From Pantoea dispersa (lineage in GTDB: Bacteria; Pseudomonadota; Gammaproteobacteria; Enterobacterales; Enterobacteriaceae): DNA of 64,000 nucleotides. The notes beneath the pieces were generated by a model. It was not told the origin of the DNA. It saw nothing but the letters and a program-made list of their open reading frames with translations, and ran no database searches. The stretch lies in NCBI RefSeq assembly GCF_014155765.1, contig NZ_SCKT01000001.1, positions 992,001-1,056,000 on the forward strand, in the 5' to 3' direction. Position numbers and translations under genes: made by a program. Below, piece after piece: positions 19,500 to 29,812 of the stretch; position 1 is the first letter of the stretch, and each line of letters begins with the position of its first letter.

Positions 19500-20527
19500 G
19501 CGACGTCAACTCTCATGCGCCGGACGGCCAGCCGTGGCGCATCACCGTGCTGCGCAACCGCAACGGCATGGTCGCCACCTTTATGGACTGGGGCGCCACC
19601 TGGCTGTCGGCGCGCGTGCCGATGCAGGACGGCAGCGTGCGCGAAGCGCTGCTCGGCTGCGCCACGCCGTCCGACTATCTGCATCAGGATGCTTATCTCG
19701 GTGCCACCATCGGGCGTTACGCGAACCGCATCGCCTTCGCTGAGCTGAAGCCGCTTAACCGGCTGCTGGCGGCCAATCAGGGTCCGCACCAGCTGCATGG
19801 CGGGCCGCAGGGTTTCGACAAGCGCCGCTGGCAGATCCTCAGCCAGAGCGACAGCGCAGTGCACTATCGTCTTGATTCGCCGGACGGTGATCAGGGCTAT
19901 CCCGGCAATCTGATTGCCGATGTGATTTATCAGCTCGATGACGATAACTGCCTGTCGATTCGCTATGAAGCGCAGACCGATCAGGCCTGTCCGGTCAACC
20001 TGACCAACCATGCTTACTTCAACCTTGATGCGCATCATGGCGACGCGCGCCAGCATCGCTTACAACTGCAGGCCGATCGTTATCTGCCGGTGGACAGCGC
20101 AGGCATTCCCAATGCGCCGCTGAAAGCGGTGGACGGCACCAGCTTTGATTTCCGCCAGCCGAAACGCGTGGCGGATGAGTTCCTGGCCGACGACGATCAG
20201 CGCGCGGTGAAAGGTTACGATCACGCGTTTCTGCTCACCACCGCCGGTGACAGCAGCCAGCCTGCTGCGCAGCTGTGGTCAGCGGACGACAAACTTAGCG
20301 TGAGCGTGTTCACCGCCGCGCCGGCGCTGCAGTTCTACTCCGGCAACTATCTGGAGGGAACGCGCGCCCGTGAACAGGGCAGCTATACTGCTTTCCAGGG
20401 CATCGCTCTGGAGAGTGAGTTTTTACCGGATTCGCCCAACCATAGCGAGTGGCCGCAGCCTGATTGCTGGCTGCAGCCCGGCGACACATGGCACTCCGTG
20501 ACGCGTTATCGCTTCACCCCGCACTAA
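19493..20527 (+). CDS. galM: Aldose 1-epimerase (mutarotase)
   Basis: GalM interconverts beta- and alpha-galactose, supplying the anomer that GalK uses. The 344 residues (E. coli 346) carry [13 protein letters not shown] near residue 70, [12 protein letters not shown] with the catalytic-region histidine near residue 102, [10 protein letters not shown] around residue 170, and the catalytic glutamate region in [12 protein letters not shown] near residue 306. The start overlaps the galK end by seven bases. Confidence 0.96.
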   Translation: MVSDVNSHAPDGQPWRITVLRNRNGMVATFMDWGATWLSARVPMQDGSVREALLGCATPSDYLHQDAYLGATIGRYANRIAFAELKPLNRLLAANQGPHQLHGGPQGFDKRRWQILSQSDSAVHYRLDSPDGDQGYPGNLIADVIYQLDDDNCLSIRYEAQTDQACPVNLTNHAYFNLDAHHGDARQHRLQLQADRYLPVDSAGIPNAPLKAVDGTSFDFRQPKRVADEFLADDDQRAVKGYDHAFLLTTAGDSSQPAAQLWSADDKLSVSVFTAAPALQFYSGNYLEGTRAREQGSYTAFQGIALESEFLPDSPNHSEWPQPDCWLQPGDTWHSVTRYRFTPH

Positions 20528-20543
20528 GCGCCGGTTGAAAAAC

Positions 20544-20584
20544 GCGCACTGCGGTGCCGACAGGCTTACGCCGTGCGCTGTTTT
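20544..20584 (+). terminator. Possible terminator after galM
   Basis: GCGCAC (20544-20549) can pair with GTGCGC (20573-20578), with partial pairing inside the loop, followed by TTTT at 20581-20584. The inner pairing is imperfect, so the call is tentative. Confidence 0.4.
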
Positions 20585-20679
20585 CCGCTATGGTATGGCG
20601 CTATCAGTGTGCCGCTGAAATCAGCGGCCGCAGCCGGTTTCTATCATCATCGAAACATTAAGCATTAAGGAGTAAAGCT

Positions 20680-21432
20680 ATGGCCGTAACTAAGCTGGTT
20701 CTGGTGCGCCACGGCGAAAGCCAGTGGAATCAGGAAAACCGCTTCACCGGATGGTACGACGTGGATCTGTCCGACAAGGGTCGCACCGAAGCCAAAGCAG
20801 CCGGTCAGCTGCTGAAAAAAGAAGGTTTCGTGTTTGATTTTGCCTACACCTCAGTGCTGAAGCGTGCCATCCACACTCTGTGGAACGTGCTGGATGAGCT
20901 GGATCAGGCCTGGCTGCCGGTCGAGAAAACCTGGCGTCTGAACGAGCGTCACTACGGTGCGCTGCAGGGCCTGGACAAAGCGGAAACCGCCGCCAAATAT
21001 GGCGACGATCAGGTGAAACAGTGGCGCCGCGGCTTTGCCGTTACGCCGCCAGAGCTGGATCGTAACGACGAGCGTTTCCCGGGCCACGACCCGCGCTACA
21101 AATCCCTGACCGACGCGCAGCTGCCAACCACCGAAAGCCTGGCACTGACCATCGATCGCGTGATCCCATTCTGGAACGAGAGCATTCTGCCGCGCATCAA
21201 GAGCGGTGAGAAAGTGATCGTTGCCGCGCACGGTAACTCACTGCGCGCGCTGGTGAAATACCTCGATAACATGAGCGAAGATGAGATCCTCGAACTGAAC
21301 ATCCCAACTGGCGTTCCGCTGGTGTATGAGTTCGACGAGAACTTCAAGCCAATCAAACATTACTATCTGGGTGATGCCGACGAGATCGCAGCGAAAGCCG
21401 CCGCCGTTGCTAACCAGGGTAAAGCGAAGTAA
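20680..21432 (+). CDS. gpmA: 2,3-bisphosphoglycerate-dependent phosphoglycerate mutase
   Basis: GpmA interconverts 3- and 2-phosphoglycerate in glycolysis and gluconeogenesis through a phosphohistidine. The 250 residues match E. coli. The catalytic motif is [10 protein letters not shown] with His11; RYKSL and the second catalytic histidine in [17 protein letters not shown] follow. An AAGGAG ribosome site precedes the start. It has its own promoter gap after galM and converges on aroG across a shared terminator. Confidence 0.98.
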   Translation: MAVTKLVLVRHGESQWNQENRFTGWYDVDLSDKGRTEAKAAGQLLKKEGFVFDFAYTSVLKRAIHTLWNVLDELDQAWLPVEKTWRLNERHYGALQGLDKAETAAKYGDDQVKQWRRGFAVTPPELDRNDERFPGHDPRYKSLTDAQLPTTESLALTIDRVIPFWNESILPRIKSGEKVIVAAHGNSLRALVKYLDNMSEDEILELNIPTGVPLVYEFDENFKPIKHYYLGDADEIAAKAAAVANQGKAK

Positions 21433-21448
21433 GTTCACGCTGAAACGC

Positions 21449-21479
21449 AAAAGGCCAGACGCGAGTCTGGCCTTTTTTT
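21449..21479. terminator. Bidirectional terminator between gpmA and aroG
   Basis: GGCCAGAC-gcga-GTCTGGCC (21453-21460 and 21465-21472) is followed by TTTTTTT on the plus strand and flanked by AAAA on the other side, so it can end both the gpmA and the aroG transcripts. Confidence 0.9.
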
Positions 21480-21495
21480 ATGCCGTGCGCTGCCG

Positions 21496-22548
21496 TTAGC
21501 CGCGACGGGTTTTGATCGCCTGTGCCAGCTGACGCAGCGCTTTTTCCGTGTCGTCCCAGCCAATACAGGCGTCGGTGACGCTCTGGCCGTACACCAGCGG
21601 TTTGCCGCTGTCGAGGCTCTGGTTGCCTTCCACCAGGTGGCTCTCAATCATCACGCCGGTAATCGCCTGCTCGCCGCCGGCAATCTGCTGCGCCACGTCT
21701 GCGGCCACCACCATCTGACGCTGGAACTGCTTGCTGCTGTTGGCGTGGCTGAAGTCGATCATCACCTGTGGACGCAGGCCCGCTTTTTCCAGCCCGGTTT
21801 TCACCGCCGCAACGTGTTCCGCACTGTAGTTCGGCTCTTTGCCGCCGCGCAGAATGATGTGGCAATCTTCATTACCGCTGGTTTCGACAATCGCCGAATG
21901 ACCATATTTGGTGACTGACAGGAAGCAGTGCGGCGCGCTGGCAGCACCGATGGCATCGATCGCCACTTTGATGGTGCCGTCGGTACCGTTTTTGAAGCCG
22001 ACCGGACAGGAGAGCCCGGAGGAGAGCTCGCGGTGCACCTGCGATTCGGTAGTACGCGCACCAATCGCGCCCCAGCTCATCAAATCCGCCATGTATTGCG
22101 GCGTGATCATGTCGAGGAACTCACCGGCAGCCGGCAGTCCGGTGTCGTTGATATCCACCAGCAGCTTACGCGCCAGGCGCAGGCCGTCGTTAATCTGGAA
22201 GCTACCGTCCATGTAAGGATCGTTGATCAGCCCTTTCCAGCCCACCGTGGTACGCGGTTTTTCAAAGTACACGCGCATCACCACTTCCAGCTCACCCTTC
22301 AGCTCCTCGCGCAACGTCAGCAGGCGCGCGGCATACTCTTTGGCTGCCTGCGTATCGTGGATGGAGCATGGCCCAATCACCACCAGCAGGCGGTCATCTT
22401 CACCGTGCAGAATGCGGTGAATGGCCTGGCGGGCCTGGGCAACGGTTTGAGCAGCGTTATCGGTGGCGGGGAATTTTTCCAGCAGCGCAACAGGGGGCAA
22501 TAACTCTTTGATCTCTCTGATGCGTAAATCGTCGTTCTGGTAATCCAT
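21496..22548 (-). CDS. aroG: 3-deoxy-7-phosphoheptulonate synthase, Phe-sensitive type
   Basis: AroG condenses erythrose-4-phosphate and phosphoenolpyruvate in the first step of the shikimate pathway. Of the three E. coli isoenzymes the sequence is clearly closest to the phenylalanine-inhibited one (MDYQNDDLRIREIKELLPP at the start). The 350 residues equal E. coli AroG. Key segments are VIGPCSIHD, EKPRTTVGWKGLINDP and IDFSHANSSKQ. The start at 22548 was chosen over one five codons upstream because a GGAA ribosome site and similarity fit it. I saw no convincing TyrR box. Confidence 0.97.
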   Translation of the reverse strand: MDYQNDDLRIREIKELLPPVALLEKFPATDNAAQTVAQARQAIHRILHGEDDRLLVVIGPCSIHDTQAAKEYAARLLTLREELKGELEVVMRVYFEKPRTTVGWKGLINDPYMDGSFQINDGLRLARKLLVDINDTGLPAAGEFLDMITPQYMADLMSWGAIGARTTESQVHRELSSGLSCPVGFKNGTDGTIKVAIDAIGAASAPHCFLSVTKYGHSAIVETSGNEDCHIILRGGKEPNYSAEHVAAVKTGLEKAGLRPQVMIDFSHANSSKQFQRQMVVAADVAQQIAGGEQAITGVMIESHLVEGNQSLDSGKPLVYGQSVTDACIGWDDTEKALRQLAQAIKTRRG

Positions 22549-22751
22549 ACTTATTCCATTCAAATTTCTGGCCCTGCGTACGCCGGGCGCAACCCGTCCA
22601 ATGTATCCCTTCAGGCACCAGGTGTAAATTATGTCCTGTGCGCCAATGGCTCGCTCAGATTTGCATTTATTCGTTTATGAACTAAGCTTTTTAAACGTAA
22701 GCACTGAGGAATGAGGTGCTTTCGCTATTTATATTCATGCCGAACACTCAT

Positions 22752-22770
22752 GACGGAATTAAATTCCGTC
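22752..22770. promoter_or_regulatory. 19-bp palindrome upstream of ybgS
   Basis: GACGGAATT-a-AATTCCGTC is a perfect inverted repeat 73 bases before the ybgS start codon. Its symmetry and position suit a dimeric regulator's operator, but I cannot name the regulator. No T run directly follows, so it is not an obvious terminator. The rest of the 294-base aroG-ybgS gap shows nothing else I can call. Confidence 0.4.
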
Positions 22771-22842
22771 GCGGCACGCTTTTTTCGTCAAACAGCACCA
22801 GCGGGTGTCACGCGGCAACTATCCATTTATTACAGGAGCATA

Positions 22843-23202
22843 ATGATGAATAAGTTTGCATTGATTTTTCTGACGGCAGCGATGACTTTGGGCAGCGGCG
22901 CAGCACTGGCTGCAGATAACAACAACGGCCAGGCGAATGCGTCAGCAGAAGCCGGCGCAGCCGCAGGCGGCGCGAAAGAGAATCTGCCGCCAAATAATGT
23001 CGATAATAGCAACATTAATAACGGCAGCATGAACACCAACGGTGCCGCGACTTCTGGTACCAGCTCCGGCAATATGTCGGCCAGCCAGGAACACAAAAAT
23101 ACCATGTGTAAAGATGGTCGCTGCCCGGATATGAATAAGAAAGTTGAAACTAAGGAAGGCGGTGGTCACGTTAAACACAAAACTGACGGCACCACGCAGT
23201 AA
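22843..23202 (+). CDS. ybgS: YbgS-like secreted protein
   Basis: The 119-residue product has a signal peptide ([23 protein letters not shown], cleaved before ADNNN). The low-complexity mature part is rich in Asn, Gly and Ala, and ends in the conserved block [20 protein letters not shown]-like (here [15 protein letters not shown]) and KTDGTTQ. This matches E. coli YbgS, which also follows aroG. It is predicted to be periplasmic, of unknown function; the CKDGRC pair could form a disulfide or bind metal. The start at 22843 has AGGAG upstream; the frame further upstream has no signal-peptide logic. Confidence 0.88.
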   Translation: MMNKFALIFLTAAMTLGSGAALAADNNNGQANASAEAGAAAGGAKENLPPNNVDNSNINNGSMNTNGAATSGTSSGNMSASQEHKNTMCKDGRCPDMNKKVETKEGGGHVKHKTDGTTQ

Positions 23203-23220
23203 TCCACGCGGAGCGTGATG

Positions 23221-23251
23221 CAGGGCGAGCTTCGGCTCGCCCTGTTGTTTT
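23221..23251 (+). terminator. Terminator of ybgS
   Basis: CAGGGCGAGC-ttcg-GCTCGCCCTG is a perfect 10-bp stem with a stable TTCG loop, followed by TTGTTTTT, 18 bases after the ybgS stop codon. It separates ybgS from the two-component operon. Confidence 0.92.
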
Positions 23252-23305
23252 TCCCCTGCCCTATTTCCGCTATGCTAACGCTATGAAATTCACAGGAACT
23301 GTTTC

Positions 23306-23890
23306 ATGGCTGCGCTGCTGCTTATCGATGATCACCCGTTAGTTGAAGTCGCGCTGGAAGCGGCCTGCCTCAACGCCCCCATTCCGTTACAGCTCTACGC
23401 CGCCGGCGACGAAGCTCAGGCGCGCCTGCTGCTGCAACAGCATCCTATTGACCTGATTGTGCTGGATATCGGCCTGCCGGACAGCGATGGTCTGGAGCTG
23501 CTGCGCCGTCTGCGCGCGCGCCATCAGCAGTGTCCGGTGCTGATTTACTCGGCCCAGCAGAGCCGCCACACGCTGCTCAGCGCCGCTTCGTTCGGCGCGG
23601 CCGGCTATGTGGTGAAGAGTCAGAGCATGGCGCAGCTGCTGAGCGCGATTCTGGCGGTGCTGGGCGGCCAGCAGGCGTTTCCGCCGCTGCCGGAGCGCAT
23701 TGCACTTCCACTCACCGAGAAAGAGCAGCAGATTGTCGCGCTGCTGGTGCGCGGGCTGTCGAACATCCAGATTGGCGAACAGCTGCACATCAGCAATAAA
23801 ACCGTCAGCACCCACAAGAAAAATATCCTCGAGAAGACCGGCGTGCAGTCGGTGGTCGAGCTGGCAGAACTGTGGAAAGCGCAGCAGTGA
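23306..23890 (+). CDS. LuxR-type response regulator, BvgA/EvgA-like
   Basis: This 194-residue response regulator has an N-terminal receiver domain with the acidic pair in LLLIDDHP, phospho-acceptor D54 in IVLDIGLPDSDG, a serine in LIYSAQQ and the lysine in GYVVKSQSM. A NarL/LuxR-type helix-turn-helix follows (about 131-194: LTEKEQQIVALLVRGLSNIQIGEQL). It is expected to be phosphorylated by the sensor kinase encoded next, whose GTG start overlaps its stop codon. E. coli has no such gene between ybgS and zitB, so this pair is an insertion relative to E. coli. Its target genes are unknown; zitB downstream is the obvious candidate. Confidence 0.9.
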   Translation: MAALLLIDDHPLVEVALEAACLNAPIPLQLYAAGDEAQARLLLQQHPIDLIVLDIGLPDSDGLELLRRLRARHQQCPVLIYSAQQSRHTLLSAASFGAAGYVVKSQSMAQLLSAILAVLGGQQAFPPLPERIALPLTEKEQQIVALLVRGLSNIQIGEQLHISNKTVSTHKKNILEKTGVQSVVELAELWKAQQ

Positions 23891-26800
23891 CACGCTGGCT
23901 GCTGCTGTTCGCGCTGTTTTTCAGTCTGCTGGCGCGCGCCGGATTGCAGCCCGCCAGCAGCGTGATGCTGCCCGCCATGATGCCCGCGCCGCACGCCGAG
24001 CCGTGGCCAGGACCGGTGCTGCGCGTGGCGGTGCCGGCGCAAAACAGCGCGCCCTGGGCGATGCGCATCGGCGATCGCATCTGGGGCATTGATGCCGATT
24101 ATCTCAGCGCCCTCAGCCAGCTGAGCGGCAGCACATTCAGCCTGCACGGCTATCCTGACTTTGCCGCCCAGCTGGCGGCGCTGCAGCGTGGCGACGTGGA
24201 TATGGTGCTGAGCACCCGCCAGCGCGATCTGCCCGCCGACGTACTGACCAGCGAGAGCTGGTTCACCAGCCCGATGCGCATCTACCGCAATCGCGACAAC
24301 CAGCGCGCGGTGATGTTCAACAGTGACAACGCTCAGCTGACCATCGCCGCCGACACGCTGGCGCAACTGCCGCAAACCTTTGCACATCGCCACCGCTGGC
24401 AGACGCTGCCCGGCAATTTACAGGCGCTGTATGCGCTGCTGAACCAGCAAAGTGACTATCTGGTGGCCGATGAAGCCAGCGCCGGTTTCCTGCTCGGCCA
24501 GCTGCAGCAGGGACAGATTTATCAAATCACCGCCGATCCCGGTGCCGGCGAGCTGTCGCTGCGCGCACTGACACGCGATCCGGCGCTGATTGCCTGGCTC
24601 AACCGCCAGCTGCGTTTGCTGCCAGCGGAGTTCAGCAATCGCGTGCAGCAGCGCTGGAGTCCACCGCTGCTGCGCTATCAGGATACGCAAACCCTGATGC
24701 TGACGGGCGAAGAGAAACAGTGGCTGGCGCAGCAGGATGCCATCCCTTATGCCGCCGAGAGCGATAACGCGCCGTGGAGCTATCGCGATGCCAGCGGCAA
24801 CGCGCGCGGCTTCGGTATTGACCTGCTTAACGCCCTGAGCCAGAGCACCGGCCTGCGTTTCACGCCGCGCTGGGTCAATAATCCGCAGCAGGCCGCCAGT
24901 CTGTTGCAGCAGCAGCAGGTGATGCTCAACCTGTTACAGCCGCTGTACGGGGACGATGCTAACCGCACCGCGCTGCCGGTGTGGCGCGCCATCTGGGGCA
25001 TTTACACGCTGTCCGACAGGCAGCCGATGGGCTGGTCCGCGCTGCACGCTCAGCGCGTCGGCGTGCTGCGTGGCGATCTGGCGCAGCGTCTGCTTCCGGC
25101 TGAGATCGCGCCCCAGCTGTTCGACGATCGCGCCCAGCTGTGGCAGGCCCTCAACACTGGCCAGATTGATGCAGTGGTGGATAACGTGCTGTCGGCGCGC
25201 TGGCGCATGGCCAGCCATGAGGGCAACCGCGTGCATCTCGCCTTTGTGGCCAGCGATATCGCCTGGCCGCTGGCGCCGCAGGTGAGCGCACAGCAGCCGC
25301 AGCTGAGCGCCCTGCTCGACCATGCGCTGCAGCAGATTCCGGCGGATACGCTGAACCAGATGCGCGTCAGCTGGTCGCAGCCGCCGCAGCCCGGCACCAC
25401 CATGACGATGCGCAATGTGCCGCTGCTGATTTTGATTGCGGCCGCCGTGATCATCCTGTTGTTGCTGGTATTGCTGCTGCGCCGCTATCTGCAGCAGCGG
25501 CGTGAGCGGTTACAGCGCGAGCAGGCGGAGCGCGCCAATGCCGCTAAAAGTCAGTTTCTCGCCACCGCCAGCCACGAGCTGCGCACGCCGATGCAGGCGA
25601 TACTGGGCCTGCTGGAGCTGGAACAGCAGCAGCATCCCAGCGCGCGGCTCGATGTAATGCACAGCAGCGCCCGGTCGCTGATGACGCTGCTGAACGACCT
25701 GCAGGATCATGCGCGCATCGAGAATCACAGCTTCCGCCTCACGCCGCGCCCGCTCGATCTCACACTATGGCTACAGCAGCAACAGCAGTTTTATCACCCG
25801 CTGATGCGCGATGGCGGGCCGCAGCTGCACGTAGCGGCGCTGACGCCGCTGCCGGCCAGCGTGATGCTCGACAGCGATCGCCTGCAGCAGGTGGTGAACA
25901 ACCTGGTGGCCAATGCACTGAAATTTACCCGCCACGGCGAAATTCGCCTGACGCTGGCGGTCGCCGGGGATATCGCGCTGACGGTGAGCGACAGCGGCAG
26001 CGGCATTCCGCTCAGCGAGCAGGCGCAGCTGTTTGAACCGTGGTATCAGGCGCCGTCGGGCAAGCGCCATGCGGTGCAGGGCAGCGGCCTCGGGCTGTTT
26101 ATCTGTCGCGAGATTGTACAGCGCATGGGCGGCACGCTGTCGCTGCACTCCGCACCGCAGCAGGGCACCACGGTGAGCGTGCGCCTGCCGCTGGAACCCT
26201 GTGCGGCGACGGCGGCGGATGACGCCACGCACTGGCCGCACTATCCGCAGCTGCGCGTGGCGATTGTCGACGATCACCCGACCAATCTGCTGGTGATGCA
26301 GCAGCAGCTGGCGAGCTTTGGCATTACTGCGGCGGTGTTTGAGGATGGCCGCGAACTGCTGCGGGCCGATGCGCAGCAGCCGTTTGATGTGCTGTTTATC
26401 GACCAGATGATGCCACGCCCGGATGGCCTGACGCTGCTACGCATCCTGCGCCGCCGTCAGCGCCAGCGCGAGCAGCCTGCGCTGCGCATACTGTGCTCCG
26501 CCGACGTACAGCTGCTGAAACTGCCACTGCAGGCGCACGAAGCGCAGCTGGTTAAGCCAGTGACTCTGCGGGATATTGCACCGCTGCTGGCGCAGGCAGT
26601 GCGCGATCCGCTGCAGGTGCTGCCGGACAGCCTGCAGATTCTGGCGCAGCACAATCCGGCTTTCATCCCGCGTATTTGCCACACCCTGCAGCGTACGCTG
26701 CAGCAGGATCGTGATGCGCTGCTGCAGGCGAGCGCGGCCGCAGACTGGCCCCAGCTGGCGCGCGCGGCGCACCGCCTGAAAGGCAGCTGGCTGATGCTCG

Positions 26801-26952
26801 GCATTGACGACGTGGCCGCCCGCTGCCAGCAGCTGGCCGACGCGGCAAAACAGCATCAGCCTGACCGTGATAATCTCAATTTACTGATATCATTAACGAA
26901 CAGGCTACTTAACCAACTGGAACGTTATGGCACACACTCATTCTCACAGTGA
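23887..26952 (+). CDS. BvgS/EvgS-like hybrid sensor histidine kinase
   Basis: The 1021-residue unorthodox kinase has a signal peptide ([18 protein letters not shown]), two periplasmic substrate-binding-type (Venus flytrap) domains at about 43-258 and 275-500, and one membrane helix at about 511-535. These are followed by HisKA with H563 in SHELRTP, HATPase at about 660-775, a receiver with phospho-acceptor D839 ([11 protein letters not shown]), and a C-terminal Hpt with H962 (AAHRLKGSW). It thus has the full His-Asp-His relay of BvgS and EvgS but no PAS domain between the helix and HisKA. The GTG start at 23887 overlaps the regulator's TGA; its 3' end overlaps zitB by 26 bases. Confidence 0.92.
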   Translation: MTRWLLLFALFFSLLARAGLQPASSVMLPAMMPAPHAEPWPGPVLRVAVPAQNSAPWAMRIGDRIWGIDADYLSALSQLSGSTFSLHGYPDFAAQLAALQRGDVDMVLSTRQRDLPADVLTSESWFTSPMRIYRNRDNQRAVMFNSDNAQLTIAADTLAQLPQTFAHRHRWQTLPGNLQALYALLNQQSDYLVADEASAGFLLGQLQQGQIYQITADPGAGELSLRALTRDPALIAWLNRQLRLLPAEFSNRVQQRWSPPLLRYQDTQTLMLTGEEKQWLAQQDAIPYAAESDNAPWSYRDASGNARGFGIDLLNALSQSTGLRFTPRWVNNPQQAASLLQQQQVMLNLLQPLYGDDANRTALPVWRAIWGIYTLSDRQPMGWSALHAQRVGVLRGDLAQRLLPAEIAPQLFDDRAQLWQALNTGQIDAVVDNVLSARWRMASHEGNRVHLAFVASDIAWPLAPQVSAQQPQLSALLDHALQQIPADTLNQMRVSWSQPPQPGTTMTMRNVPLLILIAAAVIILLLLVLLLRRYLQQRRERLQREQAERANAAKSQFLATASHELRTPMQAILGLLELEQQQHPSARLDVMHSSARSLMTLLNDLQDHARIENHSFRLTPRPLDLTLWLQQQQQFYHPLMRDGGPQLHVAALTPLPASVMLDSDRLQQVVNNLVANALKFTRHGEIRLTLAVAGDIALTVSDSGSGIPLSEQAQLFEPWYQAPSGKRHAVQGSGLGLFICREIVQRMGGTLSLHSAPQQGTTVSVRLPLEPCAATAADDATHWPHYPQLRVAIVDDHPTNLLVMQQQLASFGITAAVFEDGRELLRADAQQPFDVLFIDQMMPRPDGLTLLRILRRRQRQREQPALRILCSADVQLLKLPLQAHEAQLVKPVTLRDIAPLLAQAVRDPLQVLPDSLQILAQHNPAFIPRICHTLQRTLQQDRDALLQASAAADWPQLARAAHRLKGSWLMLGIDDVAARCQQLADAAKQHQPDRDNLNLLISLTNRLLNQLERYGTHSFSQ

Positions 26953-27883
26953 GCACGGCGGCAACCGCGCGCGTCTCGCCGCCGCGTTTGGCGTCACCGC
27001 GCTGTTTATGGTTGCCGAGGTCATCGGCGGGCTGGTGTCCGGCTCGCTGGCGCTGCTGGCCGATGCCGGACATATGCTCACCGACGCCGCCGCGCTGCTA
27101 ATGGCGCTGCTGGCCGTGCAGTTCGCCCGGCGCAAACCGAATGCGCGTCACACTTTTGGCTTGCTGCGTCTTACCACGCTGGCAGCGTTCGTTAACGCCA
27201 TCGCGCTGCTGGTGATTACCGTCCTGATCGTCTGGGAAGCGCTGCGCCGTTTTTACCAGCCCGAGCCGATTGAAGGCGGCCTGATGCTCGGCATCGCCAT
27301 TGCCGGCCTGCTGGCGAATCTGCTGTCGTTCTGGCTGTTGCATCGCGGCAGCGAAGAGAAGAATCTCAACGTGCGTGCCGCCGCGCTGCACGTGCTGGGC
27401 GATCTGCTGGGTTCGGTGGGCGCGATCGTGGCAGCGGTGATCATCATGCTGACCGGCTGGACGCCGATCGATCCGATTCTGTCGCTGCTGGTGGCGCTGC
27501 TGGTGGTGCGCAGCGGCTGGGCGCTGCTGCGCGAGAGCCTGCACGAGCTGCTGGAAGGCGCACCGACGCATATCGACGTGGATAAGCTAGCGCGGGCGCT
27601 GACACGTCACATTGATGAAGTGCGTAATGTGCATCATGTGCATGTGTGGCAGGTGGGCGAAAAGCCGGTGCTGACGCTGCACGTGCAGGTGATTCCGCCG
27701 TACGATCACGACGGCCTGCTGCGACGCATTCATCAGTATCTGCACCAGCATTATCAGATTGCCCATGCCACGGTGCAGATGGAGTATCAGCCCTGCGTCG
27801 GCCCGGACTGCGAGTTATGCGAGGAGAGCGGCACGCAGCACGAGCACGCAGCGCTGGAAGGCCACGCGCATCATCACCACTAA
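26927..27883 (+). CDS. zitB: Zinc/cation efflux protein, CDF family
   Basis: ZitB exports zinc (and related divalent metals) from the cytoplasm in exchange for protons. The 318 residues have six membrane helices, the metal-site motifs [16 protein letters not shown] and [10 protein letters not shown], histidine-rich ends (AHTHSHSEH and AHHHH) and a cytoplasmic C-terminal metal-binding domain. The start lies inside the end of the sensor kinase gene, preceded by GGAA, implying coupled expression with the two-component system. In E. coli zitB stands without such a system. Its stop codon overlaps that of convergent pnuC by four bases. Confidence 0.95.
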   Translation: MAHTHSHSEHGGNRARLAAAFGVTALFMVAEVIGGLVSGSLALLADAGHMLTDAAALLMALLAVQFARRKPNARHTFGLLRLTTLAAFVNAIALLVITVLIVWEALRRFYQPEPIEGGLMLGIAIAGLLANLLSFWLLHRGSEEKNLNVRAAALHVLGDLLGSVGAIVAAVIIMLTGWTPIDPILSLLVALLVVRSGWALLRESLHELLEGAPTHIDVDKLARALTRHIDEVRNVHHVHVWQVGEKPVLTLHVQVIPPYDHDGLLRRIHQYLHQHYQIAHATVQMEYQPCVGPDCELCEESGTQHEHAALEGHAHHHH

Positions 27884-28599
27884 TGGGACAGCGCGCGCGA
27901 ACCCTGTTCCCGTGCGCTCTGCATCCACAGGCGCGTGCCGTTCAGCGCGATCAGCGTCAGAATGGCGTACTCCAGCGCCATGGCATACACGCCCTGACGC
28001 GCAAAGATCATCACGCTGATAACGTTGATCACCACCCACAGCAGCCAGTTCTCGACGTATTTGCGCGTCATCAGGATCATCGCCACAATCGACAGCACCA
28101 TCATGCAGGAATCCCAGAACGGGAAGGCATCTGGCTGCAGCTGCGGCATCGCCACGTTAAGGCCGAGCGACTGCATCAGACCCACCGCGGTGCGCGTGAG
28201 GAAAGCGAATACCGGGTCGATATAGCGCGTCATCAGCGCAATGGCGATCACGCAGGCGGCGCCCCAGCCGATGGCTTTCGGCAGCGGCAGCCAGCGGATT
28301 TTCAGCGCCGCTTCATGGCTGCTGGTCTGCCGGCTCCACGCGTACCAGCCGTACACGTTGGCAACAAAGAAGAACAGCTGCAGCAGCAGGCTGGCATACA
28401 GCTGAATCTGAAAGAAAATCACCGCAAACAGCGTGACGTTAATCAGACCAAACAGGTAGTTGATAATTTTTTCCTGGCTGGCGAGCCAGATACACAGCAG
28501 GCCGGCCAGCGTACCGATCGCCTCAATCCATGACAGATCGTAGCCGCCGACGCCAATCGGAATGTGAACCAGAATATTGTGTGTGCTAAAGAAGTCCAT
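27880..28599 (-). CDS. pnuC: Nicotinamide riboside transporter
   Basis: PnuC is a facilitator that brings nicotinamide riboside into the cell for NAD salvage. The 239 residues equal E. coli PnuC and start [16 protein letters not shown]. The membrane segments are evident, and the WYAWSRQTS and [16 protein letters not shown] segments of the substrate site are conserved. The start at 28599 is the ATG immediately before GAC; a GTG three codons upstream is possible but less likely. It lies 25 bases after nadA in the same direction, so both are probably under NadR control. Confidence 0.95.
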   Translation of the reverse strand: MDFFSTHNILVHIPIGVGGYDLSWIEAIGTLAGLLCIWLASQEKIINYLFGLINVTLFAVIFFQIQLYASLLLQLFFFVANVYGWYAWSRQTSSHEAALKIRWLPLPKAIGWGAACVIAIALMTRYIDPVFAFLTRTAVGLMQSLGLNVAMPQLQPDAFPFWDSCMMVLSIVAMILMTRKYVENWLLWVVINVISVMIFARQGVYAMALEYAILTLIALNGTRLWMQSAREQGSRALSH

Positions 28600-28624
28600 C
28601 ATCTGCACCTGTATGAAAACCGCC

Positions 28625-29686
28625 TCAGGCGTTCCCTTTCAGCGTAAGTTTGAGTTGTGCTGCAAAGTCTAGCATGCGGTTGAGCGGCAGTAACGCCGCC
28701 TGACGCAGCGCCGCATCGACGTGAATTTCATGCTGCTCGCCGCCGTGTGCCAGCCCTTCAGCGATAGCCTGCAGGCCATTCATCGCCATCCACGGGCAGT
28801 GCGCGCAGCTGCGGCAGGTCGCTCCTTCGCCCGCGGTGGGCGCTTCCAGTAACTCTTTATCCGGTACCGCCTGCTGCATTTTGTAGAAGATGCCGCGATC
28901 GGTCGCCACAATCATCTGCGGATGCGGCAGCGTTTTGGCGGCCTGAATTAACTGGCTGGTGGAACCGACCGCATCGGCCAGGTCGACGATCGCCTGCGGT
29001 GACTCCGGGTGCACCAGCACCGCCGCGTCAGGATAGAGCGCTTTCATGCGCTGCAGCGCCTGGGTTTTGAACTCATCATGCACGATGCAGGCGCCCTGCC
29101 AGCACAGCACATCAGCGCCGGTTTGCTGCGTAACGTAACGGCCCAGATGGCGGTCCGGTGCCCAGATAATTTTCTCACCGCGACTGTCGAGATATTCAAT
29201 CAGCTCAACCGCAATGCTGGACGTCACTACCCAATCGGCGCGTGCTTTTACCGCTGCCGACGTGTTGGCATACACCACTACAGTCCGATCCGGATGCGCA
29301 TCGCAGAAGCGGTTAAATTCGTCAATCGGGCAACCGAGGTCAAGCGAGCACTCTGCCTGCAGCGTGGGCATCAGCACGGTTTTTTCCGGGCTAAGGATTT
29401 TGGCGGTTTCGCCCATGAAACGCACGCCGGCCACCAGCAGCGTTTGCGCCGGATGCTGGCTGCCAAAGCGTGCCATCTCAAGGGAATCCGCCACGCAGCC
29501 GCCGGTCTCTTCGGCCAGCGCCTGGATTTCCGGATCGGTGTAGTAATGCGCCACCATCACCGCATCGCGTGCTTTGAGCAGACGTTTAATTTCTTCGATG
29601 TAACCGGCTTTTTCCTGCGGGCTGAGGCGCGCCGGTTTCGGCGGGAAGGGATAAATGGCGCTTTCAGCATCAAACATTGCACTCAT
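28625..29686 (-). CDS. nadA: Quinolinate synthase A
   Basis: NadA condenses iminoaspartate with dihydroxyacetone phosphate to quinolinate, the NAD precursor, using a [4Fe-4S] cluster. The 353 residues (E. coli 347) include [11 protein letters not shown], the cysteine of [23 protein letters not shown] and the C-terminal motif [11 protein letters not shown], which together provide the cluster ligands. The C-terminus is slightly longer than in E. coli. It heads the nadA-pnuC unit. Confidence 0.97.
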   Translation of the reverse strand: MSAMFDAESAIYPFPPKPARLSPQEKAGYIEEIKRLLKARDAVMVAHYYTDPEIQALAEETGGCVADSLEMARFGSQHPAQTLLVAGVRFMGETAKILSPEKTVLMPTLQAECSLDLGCPIDEFNRFCDAHPDRTVVVYANTSAAVKARADWVVTSSIAVELIEYLDSRGEKIIWAPDRHLGRYVTQQTGADVLCWQGACIVHDEFKTQALQRMKALYPDAAVLVHPESPQAIVDLADAVGSTSQLIQAAKTLPHPQMIVATDRGIFYKMQQAVPDKELLEAPTAGEGATCRSCAHCPWMAMNGLQAIAEGLAHGGEQHEIHVDAALRQAALLPLNRMLDFAAQLKLTLKGNA

Positions 29687-29759
29687 GACACGGCTCTCGT
29701 TTTATCGATTTAACAAAATCGCCCATCAGGACGATGATGCGGCATTAAATCCGCCATCG

Positions 29760-29777
29760 TGTTTTATATGCTAAACA
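29760..29777. promoter_or_regulatory. NadR operator of nadA-pnuC
   Basis: TGTTTTATATGCTAAACA fits the NadR dyad TGTTTA-N6-TAAACA with a single mismatch. It is 74 bases upstream of the nadA start codon, suitable for NAD-dependent repression. Confidence 0.8.
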
Positions 29778-29812
29778 CAATAGCGGATTACACCGAGCCT
29801 GTCGTGTGATTT

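Noticed and set aside
22549-22711. TyrR box upstream of aroG
   Set aside because: TGTAAATTATGTCCTG near 22623 has only one acceptable half-site; the second half does not fit TGTAAA-N6-TTTACA.
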